In this document: in pieces, positions 1 to 9,116 of the stretch
How the letters are laid out: each line of letters begins with the position of its first letter
Position numbering within the stretch: position 1 is the first letter of the stretch
Program-made: the position numbers and the translations under genes
DNA from: Klebsiella africana
GTDB lineage: Bacteria; Pseudomonadota; Gammaproteobacteria; Enterobacterales; Enterobacteriaceae
Direction: 5' to 3'
Assembly: GCF_020526085.1 (NCBI RefSeq)
Contig: NZ_CP084875.1
Coordinates: 62,001 to 126,000 of the forward strand
Length of the DNA: 64,000 nucleotides
Notes under the pieces: model-generated
The model's database searches: none
What the model saw: the letters and a program-made list of their open reading frames with translations, nothing else
What the model was told of the DNA's origin: nothing

Positions 1-1
1 C

Positions 2-847
2 AGCGATATCAATGCCCCGACTCAGCAAGCAATGAGGGACATGCAATCGCATGATATGCCGAGAAGTGCTGAGAGTTTCCGCCCGTCCGGGAATAAAGAA
101 AAAGATGCGAAAGACGCCTTAAGCCAGTCGGCGTTACACGCGGAAGTTGCCCGCAATCAGACCGGAGAGGCCAGAGAAAACAGTCTTAAAGAAGCTGATG
201 CATGGCGTTCTGCATTCAACCAGATTTCAGGTAATAATTATTCACCATCCGATGTAGACCGTGTTGCTCGGTTAGCCGTGGATGGTAAAAATAATGGTTA
301 TGAAAACGGACTTTCGGACGTCGTTAAAAACGCGGTCAGCAAGACGGGCACTACGGCCAGCAGAGTACCGACTGGCTCTGCTGATTATGAGCTGGGTGGA
401 GGTATGCGCGACAGCAACAGCAGAAGTCCGAATCTGTTAGATAAAGGGCAGGCAGCCAGAGAACAGGTGTTTGATGGTAACCGTACAGTAGCAAAAACGT
501 TAACCGGAGCCGGTTCAGACCGTTATGTCGGTGATTCTATGAAGTTAGAAAACGGTTCATCCGGTCAAACGCTCATCGGCAACATGAGCAATAATATGCA
601 GTTACGACAGGCGCTCAATTTAGCTGACAACAACCCGGGTATGACGGACGATAAATTAACCCGTCTTCAGGACGCGCAGGACACCGCAATGAGGACTGTC
701 CAGAATAAACTGGCTGACGACCCACGATATGGGCCGGAAGCGGCCGCCGCTTACCCTGCGTTTATCGCCAGCCTTCCGGAAAGGCTCGGAACCACAGAAG
801 GCAAGGATTATGCGAAAGCCTTCCTGGACAAGCACCGAAAACACTAA
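2..847 (+). CDS. TraG/TrhG-type conjugation protein, C-terminal part (cut by window edge)
   Basis: The reading frame is open through position 2, so the true start lies outside the window; the first ATG inside is at 32. The visible 280 or so residues are polar and rich in Asn, Ser, Gly and Ala, with no membrane segment, as in the long periplasmic/cytoplasmic tail of F-type TraG (TrhG in IncH plasmids), which acts in mating-pair stabilisation. The protein ends with a charged KHRKH tail and is followed at once by a strong terminator, so it is the last gene of its transcript. Assignment rests on general resemblance of the tail and on plasmid context, not on a catalytic motif. It could be another large transfer protein. 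Confidence 0.55.
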   Translation, partial: SDINAPTQQAMRDMQSHDMPRSAESFRPSGNKEKDAKDALSQSALHAEVARNQTGEARENSLKEADAWRSAFNQISGNNYSPSDVDRVARLAVDGKNNGYENGLSDVVKNAVSKTGTTASRVPTGSADYELGGGMRDSNSRSPNLLDKGQAAREQVFDGNRTVAKTLTGAGSDRYVGDSMKLENGSSGQTLIGNMSNNMQLRQALNLADNNPGMTDDKLTRLQDAQDTAMRTVQNKLADDPRYGPEAAAAYPAFIASLPERLGTTEGKDYAKAFLDKHRKH

Positions 848-849
848 TA

Positions 850-877
850 AAAAAGCCCGCTATAAAGCGGGCTTTTT
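850..877. terminator. Bidirectional intrinsic terminator
   Basis: AAAAAGCCCGC, a six-base loop (TATAAA), then GCGGGCTTTTT. The A and T tracts make it work in both directions. It sits between the end of the TraG-like gene and the end of the convergent gene at 876-1163, whose stop codon overlaps it. Confidence 0.9.
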
Positions 878-1163
878 AGTGGTGATGTCTTTCATTAATT
901 TCTTGTTCAAAAAAATAATATTCAGTTGAACGGGGGTCATTGATATCTGATTGTCTGTAGCCAGGAAACTCATTATCATAATCCGTTTCACGGGATTCCC
1001 CGGTTTCAACCCTTTCAGCCGTATCAGGCTCTTTCTTACGGCAACTGAAAAGCGGGTATTTGTGCCCGACAGTGCAGTAGCGGTAGACAAGCACGCCCAG
1101 GCAAAAGACATAGAAGAGCTCTCTAAAGTCGGCAAGTTCAAAACCAAACAGTTCGTACATCAT
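876..1163 (-). CDS. Small membrane protein, unknown function
   Basis: 95 residues. The N-terminal third is hydrophobic and aromatic (about residues 14-32), suggesting one membrane segment followed by a Cys-containing basic stretch and an acidic C-terminal tail ending in EINERHHH. A purine-rich GAGAGGGAGCAGAGGG lies just upstream of the ATG pair at 1163/1160, and the stop overlaps the shared terminator. The overlapping ORFs on the other strand lack such signals. Family not recognised; a small transfer-region envelope protein is possible. Confidence 0.5.
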   Translation of the reverse strand: MMYELFGFELADFRELFYVFCLGVLVYRYCTVGHKYPLFSCRKKEPDTAERVETGESRETDYDNEFPGYRQSDINDPRSTEYYFFEQEINERHHH

Positions 1164-1371
1164 TGTGTAACCCTCTGCTCCCTCTCATTTGATTACATTA
1201 TAAACTATTTAACCCAGCCTCCAACCCCCTGTTTTCATCACCCCCGGATGCAGCCTCAACTCTAAAAGGGGGCTTTACAGGCCATAGTCCATGGTGTATC
1301 CGTTGATACAAAGTTGTTATCGCTGACCGGCTATGAAAAACAGTCATTGTTTATGCGCTGCACAGGTCGGG

Positions 1372-1382
1372 AAAGTTACTTT
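1372..1382. repeat. AAAGTWACTTT palindrome (T centre), intergenic
   Basis: Exact copy, in the 370-bp gap 1164-1532 about 150 bp before the helicase start. The gap otherwise shows nothing I can name. Confidence 0.85.
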
Positions 1383-1532
1383 TTTCTCAGCCATCAACAC
1401 AGCACCCCGGCAGTTCTACCCGGTAAATTAAGGGGAATGACGCCTTCTTTTCCCGGCCGGGTAAGCAGACCGTCTTCGTAGTGTGTCAACGGGAGTCACG
1501 ACGTCAGGAACAGACAGACCAGTGAGGTTTAC

Positions 1533-4500
1533 GTGAATGAATCATCAATAAAAACCGAAAATGTGTTCCTCTTCTGGAGAGCCATTGAAGCCTTAACCCC
1601 TCAGGATATTGATAAGGAAAATGCCCGCGACAAACTCAACCCGGTTTACAAAGTAGGCGCAGGATCCATGCTTCCCTGGGATGATCCGGAACATACCCGT
1701 AAGGATATTGCGCCTGGCAAAGTGTGGCGCTACTCCGCTCAGGCGGGGGTTTATCATCTGAGTGTGATTACCAAAATGCTGGAGGATAAAATCGGTGCCC
1801 ATGAAGCGGTACCTGAAGAACGTAAATCAGGGAAATGCAGGCTTTTTGATATTGGTTTCAGTGAAGAAGGCATCCCCCAGCCAGCCACGTTCATGTTATC
1901 CCTGTCAGCATGGTCGGCGGCTCAGATACTCAGGCATGATCGCGGCGTTTATGCTCTTCATGCTCCCCTTTGCTCCGATGTGTCCGACCTGCCCGCACCA
2001 AACGACAGCCTCCCGCTGGTGGATAGCGGTTTTTACGATTTTGATAATCTGACCCTTCATCTCATGCAGTGGGTGGACAATGAGGCTTATCGATTACAGG
2101 AGGAGGGACAGAAGGCCGATACAGGATGGTTGAAGACGCTTGAGAAACTGGTCATCGCAAAACTGTATTTCCCGGAAGAAGCCATGGATACGACGATCGT
2201 CAGTGTGGTCAAGTGTTCCCTGACCAGGAAGGCGAAAGTCATCCAGGAAGACAGTGCAAAGAAAGACAATAAAAAGAAAGAAGCGGTGCCCGATGACCTC
2301 ATTAACAGTTTTTTCATTCAGGAACTGCGAAAGCTCGACGCGGAGTGGAGGCAAGGAGGGGGTGGGGCCGGTTTTAAAGACTTTATCATGGCGATAACCC
2401 GGGATAACCAACAGCGCCTCAATATACGCACTGAAGAAGGCCTGGATTTTGCTTTTGAGAAACTGTTGCCCACACAGCCACCAGCTGGCTCCTGGCCTTC
2501 AAAGTACCCGCTGGCATTCAGCCAGCAGCTGGCCGTCAATGAAATCTGGACCAGAAATCACACTGAACCGGGTATTTTTGCTGTAAATGGTCCTCCGGGA
2601 ACGGGGAAGACAACACTCCTGCGTGATGTGGTGGCCGCAGTCGTCACCGATCGGGCGAGTAAACTGGTTAAACTCGGAGACTCTGCATTTAAAGCCAAAG
2701 ACAGCCTCAAATACAATGACAGGCTGATACCCTATTATTCGCTTCACCCGTCCCTGGCGGGGAGTGCCATCGTGATTGCATCGTCCAATAACGGAGCCGT
2801 GGAGAATATCTCACTTGAGCTCCCCGGGATGGAAGCGGTACCGGAGGATGTGTCAGATCGCAGCGATTACTTTGGCGGGCTGGCTACCGTAATACTTAAC
2901 AGGCCTGCCTGGGGACTTCTGGCGGCAAGACTGGGCAATAAAAGTAACAGAGAGCAGTTCGTTAACACACTGTGGTGGGGAAATCTGCAGAAAAGTGAAA
3001 AAGGCGATGAAGCACCTCCGGAGAAGTTTTCACCCGAACGTGGGGAGGGGCTGAAATACCATCTGAATTTACTGCGACCGCCCCGGAAAGTCAGAGAGCC
3101 TGCACTGACCTGGACTGAGGCTGTCACACGTTTTGAACAGGCACAGGCGGTGGAGGAAGCCGAGCGTCAGCAACTGGTCACCAGTTCAGGGCTAACGCAT
3201 AAAATTGAGTGGCTCGAAGAACAACGAAGAGTGTGGGAAGAAAGGAAGCAAACCGCAACGCTTCAGATTGAGGAATGCCGGAACGCGCTACAGGCGCTCT
3301 CTGACAGACTCGCCGCTATGGAAATGACCCTGACCCTGTCCAGTGGAGATCGGGACGAACTCGATCAGCGCATCCACCAGCATGAAAAAAATAAACCCGG
3401 CCTTCTGGCTAATCTCTTTTCGCTGGGGAGGATATCGAAGGCATGGTGGGATCGTTATCAACGGCTGACAGACGAATCAGATTCTTTGCGGGCGACGTTG
3501 ACTCAGCAACGGCAGGAACTGCAGCTGGCGCAATCAGAAAAACATAATGCAGACAATGAACTCAGGAGCCTTGAGCGTGAGCTCACTCAGGTGATCAGCA
3601 ACGGTCAGGCGGTCTGTAAAGAGCAGGAACAGAATAATACCTTGCTGAAGCAGGCTATATCCGATCTGGGAGCCTCCTGGCCGGAGCGGACTGCAACAGA
3701 TGAACGAAGGGAGTTGTCAGCACCATGGCTTCATGAGCGCTGGAGAAAGGCGAGGGAAGATGTGTTTATCGCAGCATTAGACGTTCACCGGGCGTTTATT
3801 GAAAATAATCCTGTAAAAATGGCCGCTAATATAGGGCTTGCAATGGACTGGTTAAAAGGGCGAAAAATGACCGAAAAACAGGCGGGTCTGGCTCTCGACT
3901 CCTTATCTCTGGTCGTCCCGGTTATATCAAGCACCTTTGCGTCCATGCCCCGGATGTTCAGGGATACAGGTCAGGAAGCGATAGGCTGGTTGCTGATTGA
4001 TGAAGCCGGACAGGCACAACCTCAGCATGCGATTGGGGCTATCTGGAGAGCAAAACGCACGGTTCTGGTAGGTGACCCAAAACAACTGGAGCCGGTCAGC
4101 GGTATTCCGTCCACTGTAGAGGGGGCGCTGGGAAAACATTATAAGATCCCGTCCTGCTGGTGGCCCGGAAAAGTCTCAGCACAGATACTGGCAGACCAGA
4201 CGATGAACGTTGGCACCTATCTGCCCGACCCGGAGTCAGAACAGATTTGGGTGGGCTGTCCGTTACGGGTTCACCGGCGCTGTGATGACCCAATGTTCAG
4301 TATCAGTAACCATATTGCCTATGACGGGCTCATGGTCCACGGGAAAAAGCCGGGCCTGGTGGATTTCCCTGAAAGCGGATGGCTGGATGTGAAAGGGAGG
4401 ACATGCGAGGGAAACTGGGTAGTGGAGGAAGGGGCGGCAGTGGAAAAGTTACTTTTGGCGTTGCGTCACCAGTATTCACTCACACCTGACGACGTGTTTC

Positions 4501-4874
4501 TGATCTCGCCATTCAAGGACTGCGCTAAGCAGCTTAACCGGATCGCAAAGAGGCTGGGATTCAGGATGGACAGAACGGGGACCGTACATAAAACACAGGG
4601 CAAGGAAGCTACTGTGGTTATCCTCGTGCTGGGAGGCAACATAAAAAGTCAGGGGGCGAAAGCCTGGGCGGCGGAAAAACCCAATCTTCTGAACGTCGCG
4701 GTAAGCAGGGCGAAACAACGCATTTATGTCATCGGCGAGCGTGCATTATGGGAGAAGCAACCTTACTTTTCCACGCTGTCCCGGGCACTGGGAAGGCTGG
4801 ATGTGCCGGTGAGCAACAGCAACCCGCGTGCGATGTCATATATGGAAGAGTACTTAACCACTGAATGGCGCTGA
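1533..4874 (+). CDS. Large superfamily 1 (Upf1/AAA_11-AAA_12 type) helicase
   Basis: 1113 residues, starting at a GTG with GAGG five bases upstream. Walker A is GPPGTGKTT at residues 353-361; a DEAG Walker B (LLIDEAGQAQ) is near 820; VGDPKQLEPV follows as motif III; the C-terminal part has TVHKTQGKEATVVIL and NVAVSRAKQRIYV, the motif V/VI pair of Upf1-like helicases. Between Walker A and B, residues about 530-730 are Glu/Gln/Leu-rich and probably form a long coiled coil, as in Sbc/Rad50-like inserts. The first 340 residues have no domain I recognise. It is likely to unwind or translocate on DNA or RNA; whether it serves conjugation, repair or defence cannot be told. One AAAGTWACTTT site lies inside at 4445-4455, read as KLLL. 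Confidence 0.85.
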   Translation: MNESSIKTENVFLFWRAIEALTPQDIDKENARDKLNPVYKVGAGSMLPWDDPEHTRKDIAPGKVWRYSAQAGVYHLSVITKMLEDKIGAHEAVPEERKSGKCRLFDIGFSEEGIPQPATFMLSLSAWSAAQILRHDRGVYALHAPLCSDVSDLPAPNDSLPLVDSGFYDFDNLTLHLMQWVDNEAYRLQEEGQKADTGWLKTLEKLVIAKLYFPEEAMDTTIVSVVKCSLTRKAKVIQEDSAKKDNKKKEAVPDDLINSFFIQELRKLDAEWRQGGGGAGFKDFIMAITRDNQQRLNIRTEEGLDFAFEKLLPTQPPAGSWPSKYPLAFSQQLAVNEIWTRNHTEPGIFAVNGPPGTGKTTLLRDVVAAVVTDRASKLVKLGDSAFKAKDSLKYNDRLIPYYSLHPSLAGSAIVIASSNNGAVENISLELPGMEAVPEDVSDRSDYFGGLATVILNRPAWGLLAARLGNKSNREQFVNTLWWGNLQKSEKGDEAPPEKFSPERGEGLKYHLNLLRPPRKVREPALTWTEAVTRFEQAQAVEEAERQQLVTSSGLTHKIEWLEEQRRVWEERKQTATLQIEECRNALQALSDRLAAMEMTLTLSSGDRDELDQRIHQHEKNKPGLLANLFSLGRISKAWWDRYQRLTDESDSLRATLTQQRQELQLAQSEKHNADNELRSLERELTQVISNGQAVCKEQEQNNTLLKQAISDLGASWPERTATDERRELSAPWLHERWRKAREDVFIAALDVHRAFIENNPVKMAANIGLAMDWLKGRKMTEKQAGLALDSLSLVVPVISSTFASMPRMFRDTGQEAIGWLLIDEAGQAQPQHAIGAIWRAKRTVLVGDPKQLEPVSGIPSTVEGALGKHYKIPSCWWPGKVSAQILADQTMNVGTYLPDPESEQIWVGCPLRVHRRCDDPMFSISNHIAYDGLMVHGKKPGLVDFPESGWLDVKGRTCEGNWVVEEGAAVEKLLLALRHQYSLTPDDVFLISPFKDCAKQLNRIAKRLGFRMDRTGTVHKTQGKEATVVILVLGGNIKSQGAKAWAAEKPNLLNVAVSRAKQRIYVIGERALWEKQPYFSTLSRALGRLDVPVSNSNPRAMSYMEEYLTTEWR

Positions 4875-4917
4875 TAAGCGCCAGGTCTGCCAGCTGTCTA
4901 ATGCGGTATCGACCGCA
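4867..4917 (+). terminator. Two hairpins at the end of the helicase gene
   Basis: GGCGCT-GATA-AGCGCC (4867-4882) overlaps the helicase stop codon, and TGCGGT-ATCG-ACCGCA (4902-4917) follows 19 bases later. Neither has a T tract, so they may slow or protect the transcript rather than terminate it alone. The rest of 4918-5131 shows nothing. Confidence 0.4.
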
Positions 4918-5131
4918 ATACCGGGTGACTATGACATGCCTGAGGGATGATAATCAGTCGGATATCTGCCTCTAATCTTTTCCTGATATTCCCTGCCGGA
5001 CCATCAGCGTATGCAGGTGAGGCAGGGAGGTCTTCCCTCTGGTTTAGCAAGTTACTCATAAACGCTCGCCGACTTGTGAACTGGACACCAAAAGTTGGAC
5101 CCTCACCAGGGCAACCAGCGAAGGTGCAGTA

Positions 5132-5142
5132 AAAGTTACTTT
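5132..5142. repeat. AAAGTWACTTT palindrome (T centre), at the 3' end of the transglycosylase gene
   Basis: Exact copy touching the stop codon of the minus-strand gene that follows. A second exact copy lies just upstream of that gene's start, so the gene is bracketed by two sites. Confidence 0.85.
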
Positions 5143-5756
5143 TATCTATAGGATTGCCAGGATTGCTGATGAGAGTTGTTAGCGAGCTTACCTGTTACCT
5201 CGGGAGGATTCTGCTTTACACGATCAAGACCGGTCCATGCATTGAGCTGCATCATTTTGCCGTTACGCTGCAGACGCCGGTTATAACGTTCCATAAATTT
5301 GAAAATATAGTTGGCTCTTACGCGAGGCGTTTTACTGTTGTAGTCAGCAATACCTTCAAACACGTTCCCTTTACGGTCAATAATTTTCCGGTGCAGCCAC
5401 CATGTCCCAACCCAAAAAGAAGCACAGGCGTCATAAGCGAGCTCACGCCAGGTAATTGCGGGGAAGTGGGATTTCACCTCAGCCAGATTTGATGAGTTAA
5501 TCTGCATTGGGCCAATATCCCATGTGCCATTGGTGTTAAGGACGAAAGAGCCAATCTTTCCACCTTCGTTATCAAAAAGAGTAAAGACAAGGTCACGGTC
5601 AATCCCGAAGAAACGCGCGGCGTCAGTTAAACATTCGTTTTTAACCGTTTCGGGTACATTTTGGGGCTTCGGTCGATCCGGTGGGGGATTGAATGCTGCA
5701 TTTGCATTGACGGTTAAAGTGGCGAACAGCACCGCTCCAAAAAATAATCTAGTCAT
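5142..5756 (-). CDS. Lytic transglycosylase (SLT domain, VirB1/IagB-like)
   Basis: 204 residues from the ATG at 5756, preceded by AGGAGC; a longer TTG-started form to 5771 is unlikely because it would overlap this ribosome site. Residues 1-20 are a signal peptide ending ANA, so the enzyme acts in the periplasm. The SLT fold shows the catalytic Glu (FDNEGG, E64), GPMQINS at 82-88, and ADYNSKTP later. It cleaves peptidoglycan glycan strands, a standard job in conjugation to let the transfer apparatus cross the wall. It is transcribed away from the neighbouring dsb genes. The C-terminal 60 residues are a basic, Asn/Gln-rich extension. Confidence 0.85.
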   Translation of the reverse strand: MTRLFFGAVLFATLTVNANAAFNPPPDRPKPQNVPETVKNECLTDAARFFGIDRDLVFTLFDNEGGKIGSFVLNTNGTWDIGPMQINSSNLAEVKSHFPAITWRELAYDACASFWVGTWWLHRKIIDRKGNVFEGIADYNSKTPRVRANYIFKFMERYNRRLQRNGKMMQLNAWTGLDRVKQNPPEVTGKLANNSHQQSWQSYR

Positions 5757-5770
5757 TAACCAGCTCCTCA

Positions 5771-5781
5771 AAAGTAACTTT
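5771..5781. repeat. AAAGTWACTTT palindrome (A centre), promoter side of the transglycosylase gene
   Basis: Exact copy directly upstream of the AGGAGC ribosome site at the transglycosylase start, in the divergent gap before the DsbC-like gene. A protein bound here could control either gene. Confidence 0.85.
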
Positions 5782-5889
5782 TACAGGTTACACGACAACA
5801 AAAAATTTTTTTTCCTATACCGGGGGGAAATGCCTCCTGGTCGGAAAAATATTTTTTTTTGTTTGATACAGTATTTAAGGAGGTAGGAC

Positions 5890-6618
5890 ATGATTAAACC
5901 CATTGCAGTTGCTCTGATATTGTTAACTCCATCGGCCTATGCTGATGTTGATTTACCTGCAGAATTAAAGGACAAAATTGAAGCCGTTGGTATCAACCCC
6001 GTCTCTGCAGAGAAATCTCCGGTAAGTGGTATTTACTCAGTCTTTTCAAAAGAAGGGACGAGTTACGTCACGTCTGACGGTGAATACATCTTCACCGGAA
6101 ATTTATTCAAAGTGAAAGGGACAGAAGTGGAAAACACCACGGACGAGTTTATCAGTAAAGGGATGCGATCCTATATTGAGAAGCTCGATACTATCACCTA
6201 CAAAGCACCAGATGAGAAATATGTCATCGGTGTTTTTACTGATATCACCTGTGGCTTTTGCCAGAAACTACATAGCGACCTGCAATCCTATCTGGATAAA
6301 GGCATCACTATTAAATTCATCGCATACCCACGTGCCGGGATGAACTCCATGATAGCCCGAAACATGGCATCTGTCTGGTGTGCAGATGACAAACCTGCAG
6401 CTTTAACCAGAGCAATGAAAGGGGATGGTTTGCCTGAAAAGCAACCGACAAAGGCCTGCATGGACTCCATTCAGAGCCAATTTAATGCAGGGAACATGTT
6501 CAAACTCTCAGGCACGCCTAGCGGTTTAAGCCTGAAAGGTGAGCCGATGGTATTTGCGGGGTTACGTGACCCAGAACAGATGCTGAACAGCCTGAAAACG
6601 GCCAATCAGAAAAAATAA
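5890..6618 (+). CDS. dsbC: DsbC-type periplasmic thiol:disulfide interchange protein
   Basis: 242 residues with a signal peptide cleaved after AYA (residue 18). The thioredoxin-fold active site is CGFC at 121-124 and the matching cis-Pro loop is SGTPSG. The N-terminal 100 residues match the dimerisation/linker part of DsbC. It should isomerise wrongly paired disulfides in secreted proteins; plasmid DsbC proteins commonly help cysteine-rich transfer proteins. The ATG has a perfect AAGGAGG site. It heads a plus-strand group of envelope genes to 8317 and complements the DsbA-like protein there. Confidence 0.85.
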   Translation: MIKPIAVALILLTPSAYADVDLPAELKDKIEAVGINPVSAEKSPVSGIYSVFSKEGTSYVTSDGEYIFTGNLFKVKGTEVENTTDEFISKGMRSYIEKLDTITYKAPDEKYVIGVFTDITCGFCQKLHSDLQSYLDKGITIKFIAYPRAGMNSMIARNMASVWCADDKPAALTRAMKGDGLPEKQPTKACMDSIQSQFNAGNMFKLSGTPSGLSLKGEPMVFAGLRDPEQMLNSLKTANQKK

Positions 6619-6634
6619 CTCTCCGGGAGCAACA

Positions 6635-6946
6635 ATGAAGAAATTAATAGCAGTGGCAGCGGTAGTGGTTGTTTCATTTGCCGCCCAATCCAGCGTTTGC
6701 GGGCCAGTTGCGTGCAAAGTTACTTTCGTCGATGTCGACGGCTCGCAAAAGCCGATCATGCTTCTCGATGACAAAGTTTCAACGCGGAAGAGCTCAATGA
6801 ACCGTGTATTTGATGATGTGTACTCGCACGGCCGTAAGGTCCAGACTGACCTGAAATCAACCACTCCAGCTGCCGGGCATCCTGATAAATCATCACCCGT
6901 GCAAATGAGCAGGGAATTAAGTCCTGTGGTCATCTACAGCGCATAA
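6635..6946 (+). CDS. Small secreted protein, unknown function
   Basis: 103 residues. Residues 1-20 form a signal peptide (MKKLIAVAAVVVVSFAAQSS), so the product is likely periplasmic or outer-membrane associated. Two cysteines (SVCGPVACK) lie just after the probable cleavage point and could be a disulfide served by the DsbC-like protein whose gene ends 16 bases earlier. CGGGAG precedes the ATG. An AAAGTWACTTT site at 6716-6726 is read as KVTF. Family not recognised. Confidence 0.6.
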   Translation: MKKLIAVAAVVVVSFAAQSSVCGPVACKVTFVDVDGSQKPIMLLDDKVSTRKSSMNRVFDDVYSHGRKVQTDLKSTTPAAGHPDKSSPVQMSRELSPVVIYSA

Positions 6947-6959
6947 AACGGAGTCTCTC

Positions 6960-7301
6960 ATGGGATTAATCAGAACAGTGGTATACGTGGGTATCATTGG
7001 AGGCATCTTTGCCTATACACAAACAAAAGATAGCCTTGAAAATATTTCGGTTCCGGATGCGGAGTTTCCATCGTCAATCTCCAGGAATAACTTTATACAA
7101 TCGACATGGGTGAACGAGCATTACACTTCACTGAAGAATGGCCCGATTGCTGACGGTATATCCAGTATTCTGGATGATGCTCAGGATATCAGGGGGTCTG
7201 TCAATAATGTTGTCATGACGGCCGGTAATGTCGATATCCAGAAGGCTATTCAGGATGCAGTGGATGAACTAGACAGCAATAGCCGTAAATCCAGTAAGTA
7301 A
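6960..7301 (+). CDS. Small inner-membrane anchored protein, unknown function
   Basis: 113 residues with one N-terminal membrane segment (about residues 5-20, VVYVGIIGGIFAY) and a soluble polar tail. GGAG precedes the ATG, and the gene lies 13 bases after its upstream neighbour, so it is probably co-transcribed with the dsbC-like gene. No family recognised; a role with the envelope-assembly genes around it is an inference from position. Confidence 0.6.
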   Translation: MGLIRTVVYVGIIGGIFAYTQTKDSLENISVPDAEFPSSISRNNFIQSTWVNEHYTSLKNGPIADGISSILDDAQDIRGSVNNVVMTAGNVDIQKAIQDAVDELDSNSRKSSK

Positions 7302-7360
7302 AATGGCTCTCAGAACCATCAGATACGCCTGTTTAAAATAAAATAACTCAGAGATAAATC

Positions 7361-8317
7361 ATGGAAAATAAACAAAGCACTAAAAAACAAACTCTGATTC
7401 ACATCGCCTTGGTACTGGGTGGCTTTGTAGCTGGCTCGGTAATTTGGGGGGCTGGTAGTAATAAAATGAATTCAAATGACGCCTCTAATGAGACTGCCAA
7501 TAAACAGCATATCGAACGGGCAAATAGTATCAATGCATTAGCTCAAACAGCGAACCAGGTAAATAAGCCAGCCGGTCTAGTACTGTCTGAGCAGGACAAG
7601 GAACTTATTGGCAAAACTGCGGCACAATATTTGATCGATCATCCGGAGAACCTGGTGGAAGCTGGTAAGCGTCTTGAAGCCAACCGAGATGGAGAAAAAA
7701 CCTCAGACGTTGTGAATACAAAAGACGTATTGCTTGAAACAAAATTCACGCCAAACTACGGCCCAGATAACGCAGATGTAGCTGTTATTGAATTTTTCGA
7801 TTACATGTGTCATTTCTGTCAGCAGTCCAGTCCCGTGCTTGAAAAGGCGATTGCAGAAAATAAAAATGTTCGGACTTTCTTTAAAGACTTCACCATTTTT
7901 GCTGACCGCACACCTATCTCCGGGATGGGGGCAAAAATTGGTCTCTACATCTTTAATAAGTACGGGCAGGAAAAATACTACGAGTTCCATAATAAGCTCA
8001 TGAGTGAAGCGGGTAGGGCAATGAAGGACAGGAAGGACTATACACCTTCTAATCTGGCAGCCCTGGTCAATGGTTTGGGATATAAAGAAATACTGGATCA
8101 GCAAGGTAACTTCTTGCTTACTGTCGAAATGCGCGATCAGCTTCAGAATGTTCTTGATGCAAATATGATGCTGGCGGATAAACTCAATTATAGCGGCACG
8201 CCAGTATTTATTGTTATGAACATGAAGAACCCGCAAAACAAAACCACAACCATTATGCCCGGTGCGCCTGATTTTTATCGCTTGCAACAGGCAATTAATA
8301 AAGCAAAAGGAAACTAA
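7361..8317 (+). CDS. DsbA/Com1-like membrane-anchored thiol oxidoreductase
   Basis: 318 residues. An N-terminal membrane anchor (about 13-30) is followed by a linker of some 100 residues and then a thioredoxin-fold domain opening with VIEFFDYMCHFC. The active site is CHFC at 150-153, and the cis-Pro loop is SGTPVFIV, the DsbA/ScsC/Com1 pattern (DSBA-like thioredoxin). It should oxidise or shuffle disulfides in the periplasm. With the DsbC-like gene upstream it gives the plasmid its own oxidant and isomerase pair. A leader region with a Lys-rich start supports inner-membrane topology. Confidence 0.85.
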   Translation: MENKQSTKKQTLIHIALVLGGFVAGSVIWGAGSNKMNSNDASNETANKQHIERANSINALAQTANQVNKPAGLVLSEQDKELIGKTAAQYLIDHPENLVEAGKRLEANRDGEKTSDVVNTKDVLLETKFTPNYGPDNADVAVIEFFDYMCHFCQQSSPVLEKAIAENKNVRTFFKDFTIFADRTPISGMGAKIGLYIFNKYGQEKYYEFHNKLMSEAGRAMKDRKDYTPSNLAALVNGLGYKEILDQQGNFLLTVEMRDQLQNVLDANMMLADKLNYSGTPVFIVMNMKNPQNKTTTIMPGAPDFYRLQQAINKAKGN

Positions 8318-8496
8318 ACAGATTCTTCCCTTACCAAAACAAGGGTTAATAGCAAATGCCTCGTAAAACGTGACCCAACGGGCATGGAGATTATGAGGTT
8401 AATATTAAATGATTGTACATTTGAACGGTGAAGATGAAAACTTGTATTCCATATATTATCAAATCATGCAAAGAGAAAAAGAAAGAAGGGGGGAAT

Positions 8497-9009
8497 ATGA
8501 TAAATAAATTACACAATCTAGAAAACGTCATGGATAGTACCTTTGCAACTGGCCATTCGACCTGGTTAAGATATGTGTTAAGAAATAGTGTATCTACGCT
8601 GGGTGATTTAAAGATCGCGGCTAAGCAAGTATGTTCAAGCAATGCAGCGAAAGACGAAAGTACAGAATTGCAATGTAGCATTGCAGTCTCATATTGTAGT
8701 AATTTACAATCTATCTCAATTATTTTGCAGGTTGCCGTGGAACTTGAGACGTTACACCAGAACGATGCTTTTCTAAGGTCAACGTATGAATATCTTAAAC
8801 GCAATGGGATTTATGATCACGATATAATTTTTGACATGCTTAAGAAAGTATCTCTAACTGATTGCGAAAAAATTCACGAGTCTATTGTTAAAGCGCAGTT
8901 TGGGGTGGAGTTATTGGAAGCACGTATTAGTTTCGGCTCGAGACATTTTACTCTTCGTAATGATATCAAACGATTTTATCCATATTTACTACGAAAAGAA
9001 GTTTTTTAA
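8497..9009 (+). CDS. Hypothetical protein
   Basis: 170 residues from the ATG at 8497, chosen because AAGGGGGG lies seven bases upstream; in-frame GTG/ATG codons at 8428/8434 lack a ribosome site. The protein is soluble and mostly alpha-helical in character, with scattered cysteines and no motif I recognise. Base composition is AT-rich compared with the ter region. It stands alone, 110 bp before the next gene. No function is assigned. Confidence 0.5.
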   Translation: MINKLHNLENVMDSTFATGHSTWLRYVLRNSVSTLGDLKIAAKQVCSSNAAKDESTELQCSIAVSYCSNLQSISIILQVAVELETLHQNDAFLRSTYEYLKRNGIYDHDIIFDMLKKVSLTDCEKIHESIVKAQFGVELLEARISFGSRHFTLRNDIKRFYPYLLRKEVF

Positions 9010-9116
9010 GGTTCAACGATATTGATTTCATTTAAATTCGGTGTGACCTCAGCTGGGTTAATTAAATGAAATTGGGTGTCCATATCAATAAATTTCTAAT
9101 ATTTAAGGGTGTTTCT

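Noticed and set aside
951..1265. 104-codon plus-strand ORF opposite the small membrane protein
   Set aside because: Lacks a ribosome site, while the minus-strand frame has one and ends at the shared terminator.
4947..5132. 61-codon plus-strand ORF after the helicase
   Set aside because: No ribosome site and no recognisable composition.
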